From: Corallococcus interemptor
Lineage (GTDB): Bacteria; Myxococcota; Myxococcia; Myxococcales; Myxococcaceae
Direction of reading: 5' to 3'
Assembly: GCF_003668875.1 (NCBI RefSeq)
Contig: NZ_RAWM01000027.1
Location: 20,362 to 84,361, forward strand
DNA length: 64,000 nt
The position numbers and the translations under genes are program-made. This document shows positions 12,042-21,413 of the stretch, one piece after another. The notes under the pieces were generated by a model that saw only the letters and a list, made by a program, of their open reading frames with translations, was not told where the DNA came from and did no database searches. How positions within the stretch are numbered: position 1 is the stretch's first letter; every line of letters starts with the position of its first letter.

Positions 12042-15000
12042 TCAGTTCACCTGCGCGAGCGGTCCATCGACTTCCGCGTCCTCGTTCTCCGGCGCGTCCT
12101 CCACTGCGTCCACGCCCTGCGGAATACCGTCCACGTAGGTGACGACGTTGTTCGGCAGCGCGGCCACTCGCGGGCCCGGTGTCACCACGCCCGTGAGGTT
12201 CAGCGGATCCACTCCGGACAGCTGGATGCGCACGCCGGACGGAGGCGCGCGCCGCACCGCTCGCGCCATGTCCACCGCTTCTGGCAGCGCGAACTGCTCA
12301 CCCACGAAGCCCGATACGAAGCGGCCCCCTCGCAGCTCGCCTCGCGCTTCCATGCGCCGGTAGACGAACAGCAACTCGCGCCACGTGGGCGCCAACGACT
12401 CGCGCATCACCAGGTCGCGCCAGACGATGCCGTAGCGCTGGAGGAACAGCTTCGCCAGCGACTCCGTCACCTCCTCCTGCGACTTCGGCTCCGACGGCGC
12501 CAGCAGGGTCCAGCGGCCCGGGCCGCCCCGGTTGAGCAGCTTCTGGCGCTTGCGGTGCGCCGGGCTCTGCAGGATGCGCAGGTTCTGCACCGCGTCCGCC
12601 GTCACGAGCCCCTTCGCCACCAACTCCCACAGCGCGTCCTCCACCTCCGCTGGCAGCCTGCGCGCCCGCGTCACCAGGTCCTGGAAGAAACACGCGCCCC
12701 GCCGCTCCAGCACGCCCACCACGTCCTTCGCCGCCGCGCTCAGGTCCGGCGGCGTCCACACGCCCCCGTCCGCCAGCACCGCGTGCGGACGCGCCGCCGC
12801 GAGCATCCACTCCAGGTCCTCGCGCACCGTGAACGTCAGCGGCGCGTTGCGCGTGGGCGACGAACGCTTCACCACCACCGGCTCCGGCGCCTCCACCGGC
12901 GCGCCCCGGCGCGGGCCCGCGGGCTTTGGCGGATCCTTCAGCGTCACCCTGCCCCACGCCACCTCGCCCGCGTAGCACGCGCGCTCCATCAGGTCCGGCG
13001 TGTAGCCGCGCATGCGCGCGGGCAACAGGAAGCGCTCCCACGCGGAGGCCGGCGCCTCGTAGCCCTGCAACAAGCGCACGGCCTTCAGCAGCCCCGTGGA
13101 GCCTCGCAGCGCGTCCACGTCCTCCAGGTGGTGCCACCGGAAGAGGAAGCGCATGAAGTCCTGCGGGCTCAGCGGCTCAATCTCGCGGCGCAGCCGCCCC
13201 ACCGTCAGCCGGTGGATGCGCTGGAGCAGCCGCCGGTCGCACCACTCCAGCACCGGGCTTCCGTCCGCGTCTTGCGCGACCGGCACGTCCTCCCGCGCGC
13301 GGAACTGGCCTCGCAGCACGCTGCCCTGGCTCTCCAGGTTGTGCAGCGCCAGGTTGATGTCGTCCGCGTCCAAGAGCGTCAGCCGCGCCAGCTCCGTCAC
13401 CGTGGTGGGCCCCACCAGCTCCATCCGCCCGCGCACCACCTGGAGCACCGCCGCGTCGCGCTCCACCGGCCGGTCGTACTCCAGCACCGGCAACACCGGC
13501 TGCGTCCGCGCGTCCGGGAACAGCGCTCGCACCGCGTTACCCCGCTCCGCAGACACCAGGAACCGCGCGCCCTGCCGCTCCAGCCAGGCCACGCGCCCCT
13601 GCTTGAAGAGCCCCGTCTCCAGGCCCTTCGGCACCTCCGACGCCCGCACCAGCACCAGCTGCAAGAGCGCGTCGTGCAGCTCGTCCTCGTCGCGCATCGG
13701 CTGCGCGGCGTCCTCCACCACCTGCCGGATGGCGTTCGCGTCCAGTGCTCCGAACGCCGCCGCGTCCTCCGCGGGCATCGCGCGGCGCAGGGCCACGTTG
13801 CGCACGCGGCGCTCCTCGGCCGGCGCGTCGTCCAGGAAGGTGTAGGGCTGGCTGTTGATGAGCGCGTGCGCGAAGACGCTCGGCTCCGGGACGTCCCGGG
13901 CGACCAGCTGGATGCGCCCGTCCTTCATGCGCCGCAGCACCTCGCGCAGCCCGTCGATGTCCATCGCCTCGCGCAGACAGTCGTCCATCGTCTGCTTCAC
14001 CAGCGGATGGTCCGGCAGCTCCACGTCCCCGCCGCCGTGGTTGTCCTGGCAGCCCACCTGCGCGGGGAACACCGCCGCCAGCAGGTCCTCGCTGCGCGCG
14101 CGCTGGAGGTTCGGCGCCACGCGCTTGCCGCCCATCATCCGGTGCAGCGTCAGCGCCCGCGACGCCACCCACCGGAAGCGCGTGCCGAAGATGGGCGCCT
14201 GGAGGATGGCCTGCACCAGCACCTCCTCCACGTTGTCCGGGTGCAGGAAGTCGAAGATGTCCGCCAGCGGGAACGAGTGCTGTTCCCCCAGGCTCAAGAG
14301 GATGCCGTCCTCCGTGGCCGCCGCCTGCAGCTCGAAGTCGAACGAGCGGCAGAAGCGCTTGCGCAGCGCCATGCCCCACGCGCGGTTGATGCGGCTGCCG
14401 AACGGCGCGTGGATGATGAGCTGCATGCCGCCCGCTTCGTCGAAGAAGCGCTCGGCGACGATCTGGGTGTGGCTGGGCACCACGTCGCCCAGCATCTTCT
14501 TCCCCAGCCGCAGGTAGCCCAGGAGCGCGTCCACCGCGGGCGGCGGCACGCGCAGGAGCTTCTCCAGGAAGCCCGCGGGGTCCTCGTGGCGCAGCAGCTC
14601 CTCACGCAGCCGGCCCACCTGGAGGCTCAACTCATCCGTGCGGCCCGGCGCCTCGCCGCGCCAGAAGGGCACGTTGGGCGGAGCGCCCCTCGCGTCCTCC
14701 ACCATCACCGTGCTGCCCACGACGCGCTGGATGCGCCACGCGGTGCTGCCCAAGAGGAAGATGTCCCCCGGCGAGGACTCCACCGCGAAGTCTTCATCCA
14801 GCGTGCCCACCACCTTGCCTTCCGGCTGCGCGGTGACGCTGAAGTTGAACGTGTCCGGGATGGCGCCGCCGTTGGTGAGCGCGGTGATGCGCACGCCCCG
14901 GCGCCCCTTGAGCCGCTGGTTCACCCGGTCCCGGTGCAGGTGGATGCTGCCCCGGCCGCGGCGCTCGGAGACGCCTTCCGACAGCATCTCCAGCACCTGC

Positions 15001-16385
15001 TGGTACTCCTCCCAGGTGAGGTCCTGGTACGGGTACGCGCGCTGGAAGATGCTGAAGAGGGCGCGCTCGTCCCACTCCTCGCACGCGCACGCGGCGACGA
15101 TCTGCTGGGCCAGCACGTCCAGCGGCTTCTTGGGGATGCGGACCGCGTCCAGGTCGCCCTCGCGTACGGCGTTGAGGAGCGCGACGCACTCCACCAATTC
15201 ATCGCGCGTCATCGCGAAGAGGATGCCCTTGGAGATGCCCGCCTTGTGGTGGCCCGCGCGGCCCACGCGCTGGAGCAGCACGGAGATGGCCTTGGTGGTG
15301 CCCAGCTGGACGACGAGGTCCACGTTGCCCACGTCGATGCCCAGCTCCAGCGACGCGGTGGCCACCATCACGCGCAGCTGGCCGGCCTTGAGGCGCTCCT
15401 CCGCGGACAGGCGCATCTCACGGGACATGCTGCCGTGGTGCGCGGCCACCCACTGCTGGCCCAGGCGTTCACCGAGGTCGTGCGCCACGCGCTCGGACAT
15501 CTTGCGCGTGTTGACGAAGATGAGCGTGGTGCGGTGCTCGCTGGAGAGTTGGATGAGCCGGTCATAGACCTGCCCCCACATCTCGTGGCTCGCGATGGAG
15601 GACAGCTCCGCGTCGGGGATCTCGACCTTGAGGTCCCACGGGCGCTGGTGGCCCACCTCCACGCGCTTGCACTCGGTGAGGGACGCGCCGGTGAGGAAGC
15701 CGGAGATGGCGTCCAGCGGCTTCTGCGTGGCGGACAGGCCGAGCAGCTGGGGGCGCACGTCGGTGAGGGCCTTGAGGCGCTCCATGGACAGCGCGAAGTG
15801 GCTGCCGCGCTTGTCGCGGGCGAGCGCGTGGATTTCGTCCACGATGACCGTGCGCACGTGGCGCAGGGTGGCGCGGGCGCGCTCGGCGGTGAGGTAGAGG
15901 TAGAGGGACTCCGGCGTGGTGATGAGGATGTGCGGCGGGCGGCGCACCATCTGGGCGCGCTCGCCGGCGGGCGTGTCGCCGGTGCGCACCTGGACGCGCA
16001 GGGCTTGCGGTTCGTAGCCCTCCTCGCGCGCCAGGGTCATCAGCTCCTCCAGCGGCTGGAGGAGGTTCTTCTGCACGTCGTTGCCCAGGGCCTTGAGGGG
16101 CGACACGTAGAGGACCTGGGTGCGGTCGGTGAGCGTGCCGTCGAGCGCCAGGCGGAACAGCGAGTCCAGCGCGGCGAGGAACGCGGTGAGCGTCTTGCCG
16201 CTGCCGGTGGGCGCGGCGATGAGGACGTCATGGCCCGCGTGGATGAGGGGCCAGCCTTCAATCTGCGGACGGGTGGGTTCGCCCAGGCGGGAAGCGAACC
16301 AGCGCCGCACCACCGGGTGGAAGGCGGCGAGCGCCGGGTGGGCCGCGGACTCCGACGAGAAGGCGAGGGCGATTTGAGGGGACAT
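12042..16385 (-). CDS. lhr: Large ATP-dependent helicase, Lhr family
   Basis: A 1447-residue superfamily-2 helicase for nucleic-acid repair or remodelling. The start at 16385 (MSPQIALAF) is preferred over one ten codons upstream. Walker A is visible in AAPTGSGKTLTAF near residue 70, the DEIH box in VDEIHALARDKRGSH, motif III (SAT) in GLSATQKPL, and motif VI in QRVGRAGHHK. After the two RecA domains come the long winged-helix/beta-barrel and C-terminal domains typical of full-length Lhr. The gene stands alone between two lower-GC accessory patches. Confidence 0.93.
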   Translation of the reverse strand: MSPQIALAFSSESAAHPALAAFHPVVRRWFASRLGEPTRPQIEGWPLIHAGHDVLIAAPTGSGKTLTAFLAALDSLFRLALDGTLTDRTQVLYVSPLKALGNDVQKNLLQPLEELMTLAREEGYEPQALRVQVRTGDTPAGERAQMVRRPPHILITTPESLYLYLTAERARATLRHVRTVIVDEIHALARDKRGSHFALSMERLKALTDVRPQLLGLSATQKPLDAISGFLTGASLTECKRVEVGHQRPWDLKVEIPDAELSSIASHEMWGQVYDRLIQLSSEHRTTLIFVNTRKMSERVAHDLGERLGQQWVAAHHGSMSREMRLSAEERLKAGQLRVMVATASLELGIDVGNVDLVVQLGTTKAISVLLQRVGRAGHHKAGISKGILFAMTRDELVECVALLNAVREGDLDAVRIPKKPLDVLAQQIVAACACEEWDERALFSIFQRAYPYQDLTWEEYQQVLEMLSEGVSERRGRGSIHLHRDRVNQRLKGRRGVRITALTNGGAIPDTFNFSVTAQPEGKVVGTLDEDFAVESSPGDIFLLGSTAWRIQRVVGSTVMVEDARGAPPNVPFWRGEAPGRTDELSLQVGRLREELLRHEDPAGFLEKLLRVPPPAVDALLGYLRLGKKMLGDVVPSHTQIVAERFFDEAGGMQLIIHAPFGSRINRAWGMALRKRFCRSFDFELQAAATEDGILLSLGEQHSFPLADIFDFLHPDNVEEVLVQAILQAPIFGTRFRWVASRALTLHRMMGGKRVAPNLQRARSEDLLAAVFPAQVGCQDNHGGGDVELPDHPLVKQTMDDCLREAMDIDGLREVLRRMKDGRIQLVARDVPEPSVFAHALINSQPYTFLDDAPAEERRVRNVALRRAMPAEDAAAFGALDANAIRQVVEDAAQPMRDEDELHDALLQLVLVRASEVPKGLETGLFKQGRVAWLERQGARFLVSAERGNAVRALFPDARTQPVLPVLEYDRPVERDAAVLQVVRGRMELVGPTTVTELARLTLLDADDINLALHNLESQGSVLRGQFRAREDVPVAQDADGSPVLEWCDRRLLQRIHRLTVGRLRREIEPLSPQDFMRFLFRWHHLEDVDALRGSTGLLKAVRLLQGYEAPASAWERFLLPARMRGYTPDLMERACYAGEVAWGRVTLKDPPKPAGPRRGAPVEAPEPVVVKRSSPTRNAPLTFTVREDLEWMLAAARPHAVLADGGVWTPPDLSAAAKDVVGVLERRGACFFQDLVTRARRLPAEVEDALWELVAKGLVTADAVQNLRILQSPAHRKRQKLLNRGGPGRWTLLAPSEPKSQEEVTESLAKLFLQRYGIVWRDLVMRESLAPTWRELLFVYRRMEARGELRGGRFVSGFVGEQFALPEAVDMARAVRRAPPSGVRIQLSGVDPLNLTGVVTPGPRVAALPNNVVTYVDGIPQGVDAVEDAPENEDAEVDGPLAQVN

Positions 16386-16631
16386 GGCGGGCTCCCAGAG
16401 GGCCAGCCTGAACACAGGTACAGCGCGCCGTCAACGGACGGCGGGTGCCGCCGTTGGACGTCAGGTCAGGGGATGTCGGAGGCCCTGGGTGTTCCTCCCC
16501 AGCAGGACGCAGAGCCATCAGGCGGGCAGGCTTTACATCGTAGTGGGAGGCCTCATCCAGCGCGCAAGAAGGCCCGCTGACATCCCGGTGCCGAGTCCCG
16601 GAGCTGAAATGCGGTGCGATAGCATCGCTCC

Positions 16632-17879
16632 GTGACCACGCTCTTCTACGATGACCTCCGCGAGACATCGCCCAGCGGGCGGTTCGTGCTCACGGCCTAT
16701 TCGCCCGACAACGCGACGGCTTCTCACCAGGCGGGACGGCCTCCGTCCGCCAAGAAGTTGCCCTTCGGGCGTCCCGCCTTTCAGGGCTCGTTCCAGTACC
16801 GGTTGCTCGAACATGTTCCAGGCAGCGTCGAGCCACGCGTCGTCTGGGAGCGGCAACAGACGCGTCGAGAGAACTCGCCAAGTGAAGTGATTGTCTCGGA
16901 TGGGGGCTGGTCCGTGCTTCGGACCCACGGGTTCGCTCCGGAGGTGATTGCCATCTCACCTTCTGGCCAGGAGGTGCTCCGAGTGCGAATCCTGGGACCG
17001 ACCGCGGAGGCCCAAGGAGCTGGCCTCATCTGGCGGCCACAGTTCCTCATCTGGACGACTGCGGGAGTCTTCTGGTCCGGCGCCTCATGGCCCTACTTCT
17101 TCCACGATGAGGGCACGGACTTCTTCGTCTGGCGGACGCGTTGGGGGCAGCGGCTGGTGCTCGACCTGACCCATGCGGCCCTCCTCCCGGAGCAGGAGGC
17201 GCCTGTTCACGCCATGGATGCCACCGAGAAGCAGGAGGTATCCGTCCTGCTGTCAGAGCTGACGGAGCACCTGGACGAGGTCCGGGAGTTCTTCACGGCC
17301 TCCGGTGCAACACGGCACCGCCTCCTGTCAAAGGCCCGCCGCGCAATCGCCGCCATCCATCTGGTCGGTGTGCACCGGATCCAGGCGTGCTTGCCACTGC
17401 TCCAGCAATGGGAGTCAGTGGACCTGCTTGGGTTCGCCATGTCGAGCGCTGCTTTTCCGGGGGCGATCTTGGAGGCTCAGCGCTTTCGCCCCATCGTCCA
17501 GCACTCGATGCGGCTGCTTGGGGCGGAGCCTCGGGGTCTCGCGCCTTACCGGTTCCTCGGCGCCCGCTGCTCCGTGCCCGAGTCCGTTCCGGACCGGCGT
17601 GAGCGGGCCCGTGCGCTGAAGCAGAACATGCGGGCCCAGGACGTCCTCCTGCAGATGGGAAATCCAGACTCCGTCATCAAGCAATCACGAACGGTCGACG
17701 GAGATACCCTTTGGACCGAAACCTGGGAGTACGACTTCCTGGTCGAAGGACAATGGAAGACGCTGCAGCTGGTCTGGGAAGAGCGGCAGTCCCGAAGCCG
17801 CATCACCCACATGGAGGAAATACCCGCGCCCTGGCTCCTGTCAGATGCTCGCGTGCGGGAGTTCCTGGACCTCAGCTAA
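16632..17879 (+). CDS. Hypothetical protein, 415 residues
   Basis: A protein I do not recognise. It starts with GTG at 16632 (the first in-frame start after the divergent lhr gap) and has no signal peptide or membrane helix, so it is probably cytoplasmic. The N-terminal ~200 residues are rich in aromatic beta-strand-like stretches of a WD/propeller-like flavour; the C-terminal half is helical. Composition is clearly lower in GC than gltBD or sbcC, as is that of the two genes that follow in the same direction. It ends 84 bases before the SitA-like lipoprotein gene and could be an accessory of that cassette or an unrelated passenger. Confidence 0.7.
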   Translation: MTTLFYDDLRETSPSGRFVLTAYSPDNATASHQAGRPPSAKKLPFGRPAFQGSFQYRLLEHVPGSVEPRVVWERQQTRRENSPSEVIVSDGGWSVLRTHGFAPEVIAISPSGQEVLRVRILGPTAEAQGAGLIWRPQFLIWTTAGVFWSGASWPYFFHDEGTDFFVWRTRWGQRLVLDLTHAALLPEQEAPVHAMDATEKQEVSVLLSELTEHLDEVREFFTASGATRHRLLSKARRAIAAIHLVGVHRIQACLPLLQQWESVDLLGFAMSSAAFPGAILEAQRFRPIVQHSMRLLGAEPRGLAPYRFLGARCSVPESVPDRRERARALKQNMRAQDVLLQMGNPDSVIKQSRTVDGDTLWTETWEYDFLVEGQWKTLQLVWEERQSRSRITHMEEIPAPWLLSDARVREFLDLS

Positions 17880-17963
17880 CGTCTGACGGCCAAGGCCAGT
17901 CCGTCCGGCCAATCACCGACGTCGATGTGGCCGGTGACCACCATCCACATGAAGGGCTGCCCC

Positions 17964-18619
17964 ATGCGCACAGGGTTCCTGTTTCTGGTTGCCTGGCTCG
18001 CGGGTTGCGCCTCGTCCCATGTCCCGGTGACGGAATGGAGTGCGGCGGAAGAAGCCCCGCATGATGACGACGCATGCGTCCTCTCGCTCCGATGCGAAGG
18101 CGATGTCTGCGGCCTCTACGCATGTCAGGACGGGTTGTCCGCACGTTCAGCAATGCTCCCGTATTCGTCGCTCCAGGTGGCACCGCGCAGCGCAACTGGG
18201 GAAGCGCACAAGGACTCCCGGGCGACTCCCTTCCCGTCCTGGTCTTCCGTTGGTATCCGCGAGAGACGCTGCCCAGTGAACTGAAGCGACGCCAGGCCAT
18301 GGCGGAATGGGCATCCCGCCCGAAGGAGAGGCACCACATCTTTCCGCAAGCCATGAAGGCCTACTTCCAGTCGAAGGGAATCAACGTGCATGACTACGTC
18401 ATCGCCATCGATGCGGAGGTCCATAAGCGCATCCATCGCGAAGCGGACCGAGGTCCCTGGAACACGGAGTGGTCGGCGTTTCGTGAACGGACCCGGGGAC
18501 GCGCCACCAAGCCCATGCACTTCGAACAGGCCTCCCTGATGATCCAGCGATTCGACCTCTTCGGGCTGACGATGACCTACTGGCAGGGCGTCGACCTCGC
18601 CCCCATTCCCGAGCCGTGA
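17964..18619 (+). pseudogene. SitA-like lipoprotein toxin gene (TIGR02269 type) with an internal frameshift
   Basis: Two overlapping frames together encode one recognisable protein. Frame 1 starts at the ATG at 17964 (GAAGGG upstream), gives a canonical lipobox (AWLAGC) and an Asp/Cys-rich segment ending ...CGLYACQDG. The family then continues in the -1 frame with VVRTFSNAPVF, an AQRNWGSAQGLPGD block, and a nuclease-like C-terminal region with HHIFPQ, KGINVHDYV, HKRIH and GPWNTEW. The switch falls at GGG 18132-18134, where one extra G would restore a single frame. TIGR02269 proteins of M. xanthus include SitA toxins transferred between kin by outer-membrane exchange. The gene is either inactivated, mis-sequenced, or read through by slippage. 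The stop overlaps the next gene's ATG. Confidence 0.8.
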
Positions 18620-19362
18620 TGCCGATGCGCTTCTACCAACTCCAACGTCCGGGCCCCTCCACTCCAAGACACTGGAGCGGCAGCCTCTCCGCCGAGCACA
18701 TCTGGAGCCTCCCTGGCGTTGAGTGCCCCACCTGTCATGAGACGTGGAGTGGCCAGTTCGCGCTTCCCAGCGTCGATCTTTCTTCGTTGCCCGAACGCGA
18801 CCTGCTGTTGGAGCCACGAGTCGAACCTCACACGGAATACGCACGCCTTGCGTCCCGTGTGCAGCCCTTCCTTCCGTCAGGCATGACCTCGGAACCCGGC
18901 ATGCAGTTCGGCCCGCTTCGAGGTACGGCACACGGAGCCTTTGGACCTGTGAGCGCGCGCCACGGCTGGGAGGTCCTGGTCACGCAGGACGCATTGCGAC
19001 ACCTCCAGGCCGTGGGGATCCGGGGGCTTGTTCCCGTGCGCGCGGAGTTGCAGGGGCTCGATGCAGGGGTCGTGCTGTACGAGTTGGAGCTTCCGTCGCG
19101 CGGGCTTCTGCACCGGGACGCAGTCCTGACAGGTCCCCAGTGCCCGACCTGCGGATGGCAGGAGACGCGGATCTCGCCGGAGCCCTGGCTGGATGGGGAC
19201 GCGCTGCCCCATGACGTGGACATCTTCCGTCCCACGAATGGCTCCACGTACACCTTCGTCAACGCGCGCTTCGTCGAAGCGCTCGCCGCGCTGGGGCCCG
19301 GTGACGTGACGTTTCGCGAAGCCAATGTAGTACCGGAGTCGCGCTCAGGTTCGGTTCACTGA
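18619..19362 (+). CDS. Double-CXXCG motif protein, probable SitI-type immunity protein
   Basis: A 247-residue cytoplasmic protein of the Myxococcus double-CXXCG family (TIGR02264). The two motifs are visible as CPTCHE near residue 33 (the second position altered, CxxCH rather than CxxCG) and CPTCGW near residue 173; the PSVDLSSLPER and FGPLRG blocks are also typical. The ATG at 18619 overlaps the upstream stop (TGATG), so it is translationally coupled to the SitA-like gene; an alternative ATG lies two codons later. Family members act as immunity to SitA-type lipoprotein toxins. It appears intact although its partner is frameshifted, as expected if immunity is retained after loss of the toxin. 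Confidence 0.85.
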   Translation: MPMRFYQLQRPGPSTPRHWSGSLSAEHIWSLPGVECPTCHETWSGQFALPSVDLSSLPERDLLLEPRVEPHTEYARLASRVQPFLPSGMTSEPGMQFGPLRGTAHGAFGPVSARHGWEVLVTQDALRHLQAVGIRGLVPVRAELQGLDAGVVLYELELPSRGLLHRDAVLTGPQCPTCGWQETRISPEPWLDGDALPHDVDIFRPTNGSTYTFVNARFVEALAALGPGDVTFREANVVPESRSGSVH

Positions 19363-19671
19363 GGCAGCAAGCGCCTGGCGCTTCGAGACGCCCCACCGCT
19401 GGGGCGTCAGGGCGAAGCCCTCCGGCAGCCGTGCATCCAGGAGGAGCCGCAGCCGCGAGCCCCCCGTGCGAGGCAGGGACACCTCCACCGGATGCCCCCG
19501 GTGGCTGCCCACCAGCACGTGCCGCGTGGGAGCCACCGACGGGGCCAGCTCCAGCTTCGGCGCCAGCGCCCGCCAGCGACGCCGGAGCCGTTCACGACGC
19601 CAGGCCCGCAGCTGGATCCGTGACAGGAACAGGACCGCCGCGACGGCGAGCATCGTGAGCCAGGGGGACAT
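19345..19671 (-). CDS. Small membrane-anchored hypothetical protein
   Basis: A 108-residue protein with one N-terminal hydrophobic helix (MLAVAAVLFLSRI), a positively charged Arg-rich juxtamembrane segment and a short soluble domain containing a GSHRGHPVEV-like turn. It resembles the first 80 residues of the 226-residue protein at 48893-49573 in layout (helix, basic segment, G-x-G-x-P strand). It converges on the immunity gene and overlaps its 3' end by 18 bases. Function unknown. Confidence 0.55.
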   Translation of the reverse strand: MSPWLTMLAVAAVLFLSRIQLRAWRRERLRRRWRALAPKLELAPSVAPTRHVLVGSHRGHPVEVSLPRTGGSRLRLLLDARLPEGFALTPQRWGVSKRQALAASVNRT

Positions 19672-19795
19672 GCACGGCGCAGGTTATGTCCGGGCCCGCA
19701 CGACGGAAAACCCCGGGTGCGGCCGGGCATGACGAAGCGCGGCGCGCGGCGGAATGAAGTGGGGCACACTGCCCTCCTCGCAAAGGAGCCACACC

Positions 19796-20731
19796 ATGAG
19801 CTGGGAAGAAGACCTGCAGGGCCGTGAGCCCCCGCCCTCCCTGGAGACGCTCATCGTCCCGCGCGTGCGCGACCTGGGCGATGGCTTCCACGTGCGCCGC
19901 GCCCTGCCCTCCGCGCGCCGCCGCATGGTGGGGCCCTTCATCTTCCTGGACCAGATGGGCCCCGCGGACTTCGACCCCGGCCGCGGCCTGGACGTGCGCC
20001 CGCATCCGCACATCGGCCTGTCCACCGTCACCTATCTCTTCCAGGGCGAAATCCTCCACCGCGACTCGCTGGGCTTCGTGCAGCCCATCCGCCCCGGCGC
20101 CGTGAACTGGATGACCGCCGGCCAGGGCATCGCCCACTCGGAGCGCACCGCGCCGGACACGCGCGCCGCCGGTGGCCGCCTCTTCGGCATCCAGGCCTGG
20201 GTCGCCCTCCCCAAGAAGCACGAGGAGGTCGCCCCCGCGTTCGTCCACCACCCCGCGGACACGCTCCCCGTCATCGACGGCGAGGGCATCCACCTGACGG
20301 TCATCGCGGGCCAGGTGCACGGCGGCAAGTCGCCCGTGCGCGCCCACTCCGACCTCTTCTACGCGGACGCGAAGATGGAGGCGGGCTCCCGCCTGAAGCT
20401 CTCCACGGAATACGAGGAGCGGGGCCTCTACCTGGTGGAAGGCACCGTGGAGGTGGAGGGCACACGCTTCCAGCCCGGCGAACTGCTGGTGTTCAAGCCG
20501 GGCAGCGAGATTGTCCTCAACGCGGAGTCCAAGGCGCGGATGATGCTCCTGGGCGGCGAGCCCATGGACGGCCCGCGCTACCTCTTCTGGAACTTCGTGT
20601 CGTCCTCCAAGGACCGCCTGGAGGCCGCCAAGGCGGACTGGAAGGAGGGCCGCTTCGCCGCCGTGCCCACGGAGACGGAGTTCATCCCCCTGCCGCCGGA
20701 TGATCCGCCCGCGCCCGTGCGCTACCCGTAG
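19796..20731 (+). CDS. Pirin-family cupin protein
   Basis: A 311-residue bicupin pirin. The start at 19796 is set by AAAGGAG ten bases upstream. The first cupin carries the usual metal ligands in [15 protein letters not shown] (two His) and GIAHSER (His and Glu); the second domain has [12 protein letters not shown] and a C-terminal cupin_C block. Bacterial pirins include iron-dependent quercetinase-like enzymes and redox-linked regulators; which applies here cannot be read from sequence. The last ten bases overlap the convergent DUF2378 gene. Confidence 0.93.
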   Translation: MSWEEDLQGREPPPSLETLIVPRVRDLGDGFHVRRALPSARRRMVGPFIFLDQMGPADFDPGRGLDVRPHPHIGLSTVTYLFQGEILHRDSLGFVQPIRPGAVNWMTAGQGIAHSERTAPDTRAAGGRLFGIQAWVALPKKHEEVAPAFVHHPADTLPVIDGEGIHLTVIAGQVHGGKSPVRAHSDLFYADAKMEAGSRLKLSTEYEERGLYLVEGTVEVEGTRFQPGELLVFKPGSEIVLNAESKARMMLLGGEPMDGPRYLFWNFVSSSKDRLEAAKADWKEGRFAAVPTETEFIPLPPDDPPAPVRYP

Positions 20732-21330
20732 AGCCGGCGCACCGGCGCCAGCGTGCCCGCGGGCCGCTGCGACTTCGCCTGCGACCACGTCAGCCGGTAC
20801 GTCGCCGCCGTCCCGTCGAAGGCGATGGGCTTCACCTCCGGGGAGCCCGCGCCCGACGCGCGCAGCGTCTCCGCGAGGAAGCCGCAGGCGAAGAAGGGGT
20901 TGTCCGCCAGCACGTCCTTCACCCACAGGGTGGCGTCCTGCGTGGACAGCTCCTCCACCCGGACCTCGTTGAAGTTGTTGCCCGCGCGCAGGTTGTACGG
21001 CACGCGCTCCAGCGTCTTCCGCGGGCCCAGGTGCGTCACGAGCTGCATGCTCGCCCGCCCCACGGACGTCTGCTGGAAGCCCTTCAGGTAGCGGGCGCCC
21101 AATTCCAGATACGCCGTCTCCAGGGGCTGGCCGGGGAAGACATCCCGCGCGGCCACGTCCAGGAAGGCGCGCCACTGCTCCAGCGAGTAGTGGGGGCGCA
21201 GCGGTTCGGACAGGTTCAGGCCGGCGGCCTTCAGCTTCTGGCGGCCGTCACGCGTGAGGTAGGGCCCCAGCGCACGCACGAAGAGGGCTTCCACGCTCTG
21301 GGCGAAGATTTGCTTTTCGGATGGGACCAT
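20722..21330 (-). CDS. DUF2378 / TIGR02265 family protein
   Basis: A 202-residue protein of a family largely restricted to Myxococcaceae and present in many paralogues there. The ATG at 21330 opens with [17 protein letters not shown]; the family blocks [12 protein letters not shown] and a C-terminal Arg/Thr-rich strand segment follow. No signal peptide or membrane helix. Start chosen because the upstream extension (20 codons) lacks family similarity. Function unknown; the genes on either side give no pathway clue. Confidence 0.8.
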   Translation of the reverse strand: MVPSEKQIFAQSVEALFVRALGPYLTRDGRQKLKAAGLNLSEPLRPHYSLEQWRAFLDVAARDVFPGQPLETAYLELGARYLKGFQQTSVGRASMQLVTHLGPRKTLERVPYNLRAGNNFNEVRVEELSTQDATLWVKDVLADNPFFACGFLAETLRASGAGSPEVKPIAFDGTAATYRLTWSQAKSQRPAGTLAPVRRLYG

Positions 21331-21413
21331 GCCCCCAGGGTGGAGTCGCCCCTGGGCATGCGGAAGGGTGGACGCAATGCATCCGTCCACGAGTCGTCAA
21401 ACCCGTAGCTTTT

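Noticed and set aside
12003..16580. A 1525-codon open frame antisense to lhr.
   Set aside because: Its residues are almost only Arg, Ala, Gly, His, Gln, Leu and Pro, as expected from the mirror of high third-position GC; lhr on the other strand has full helicase motifs.
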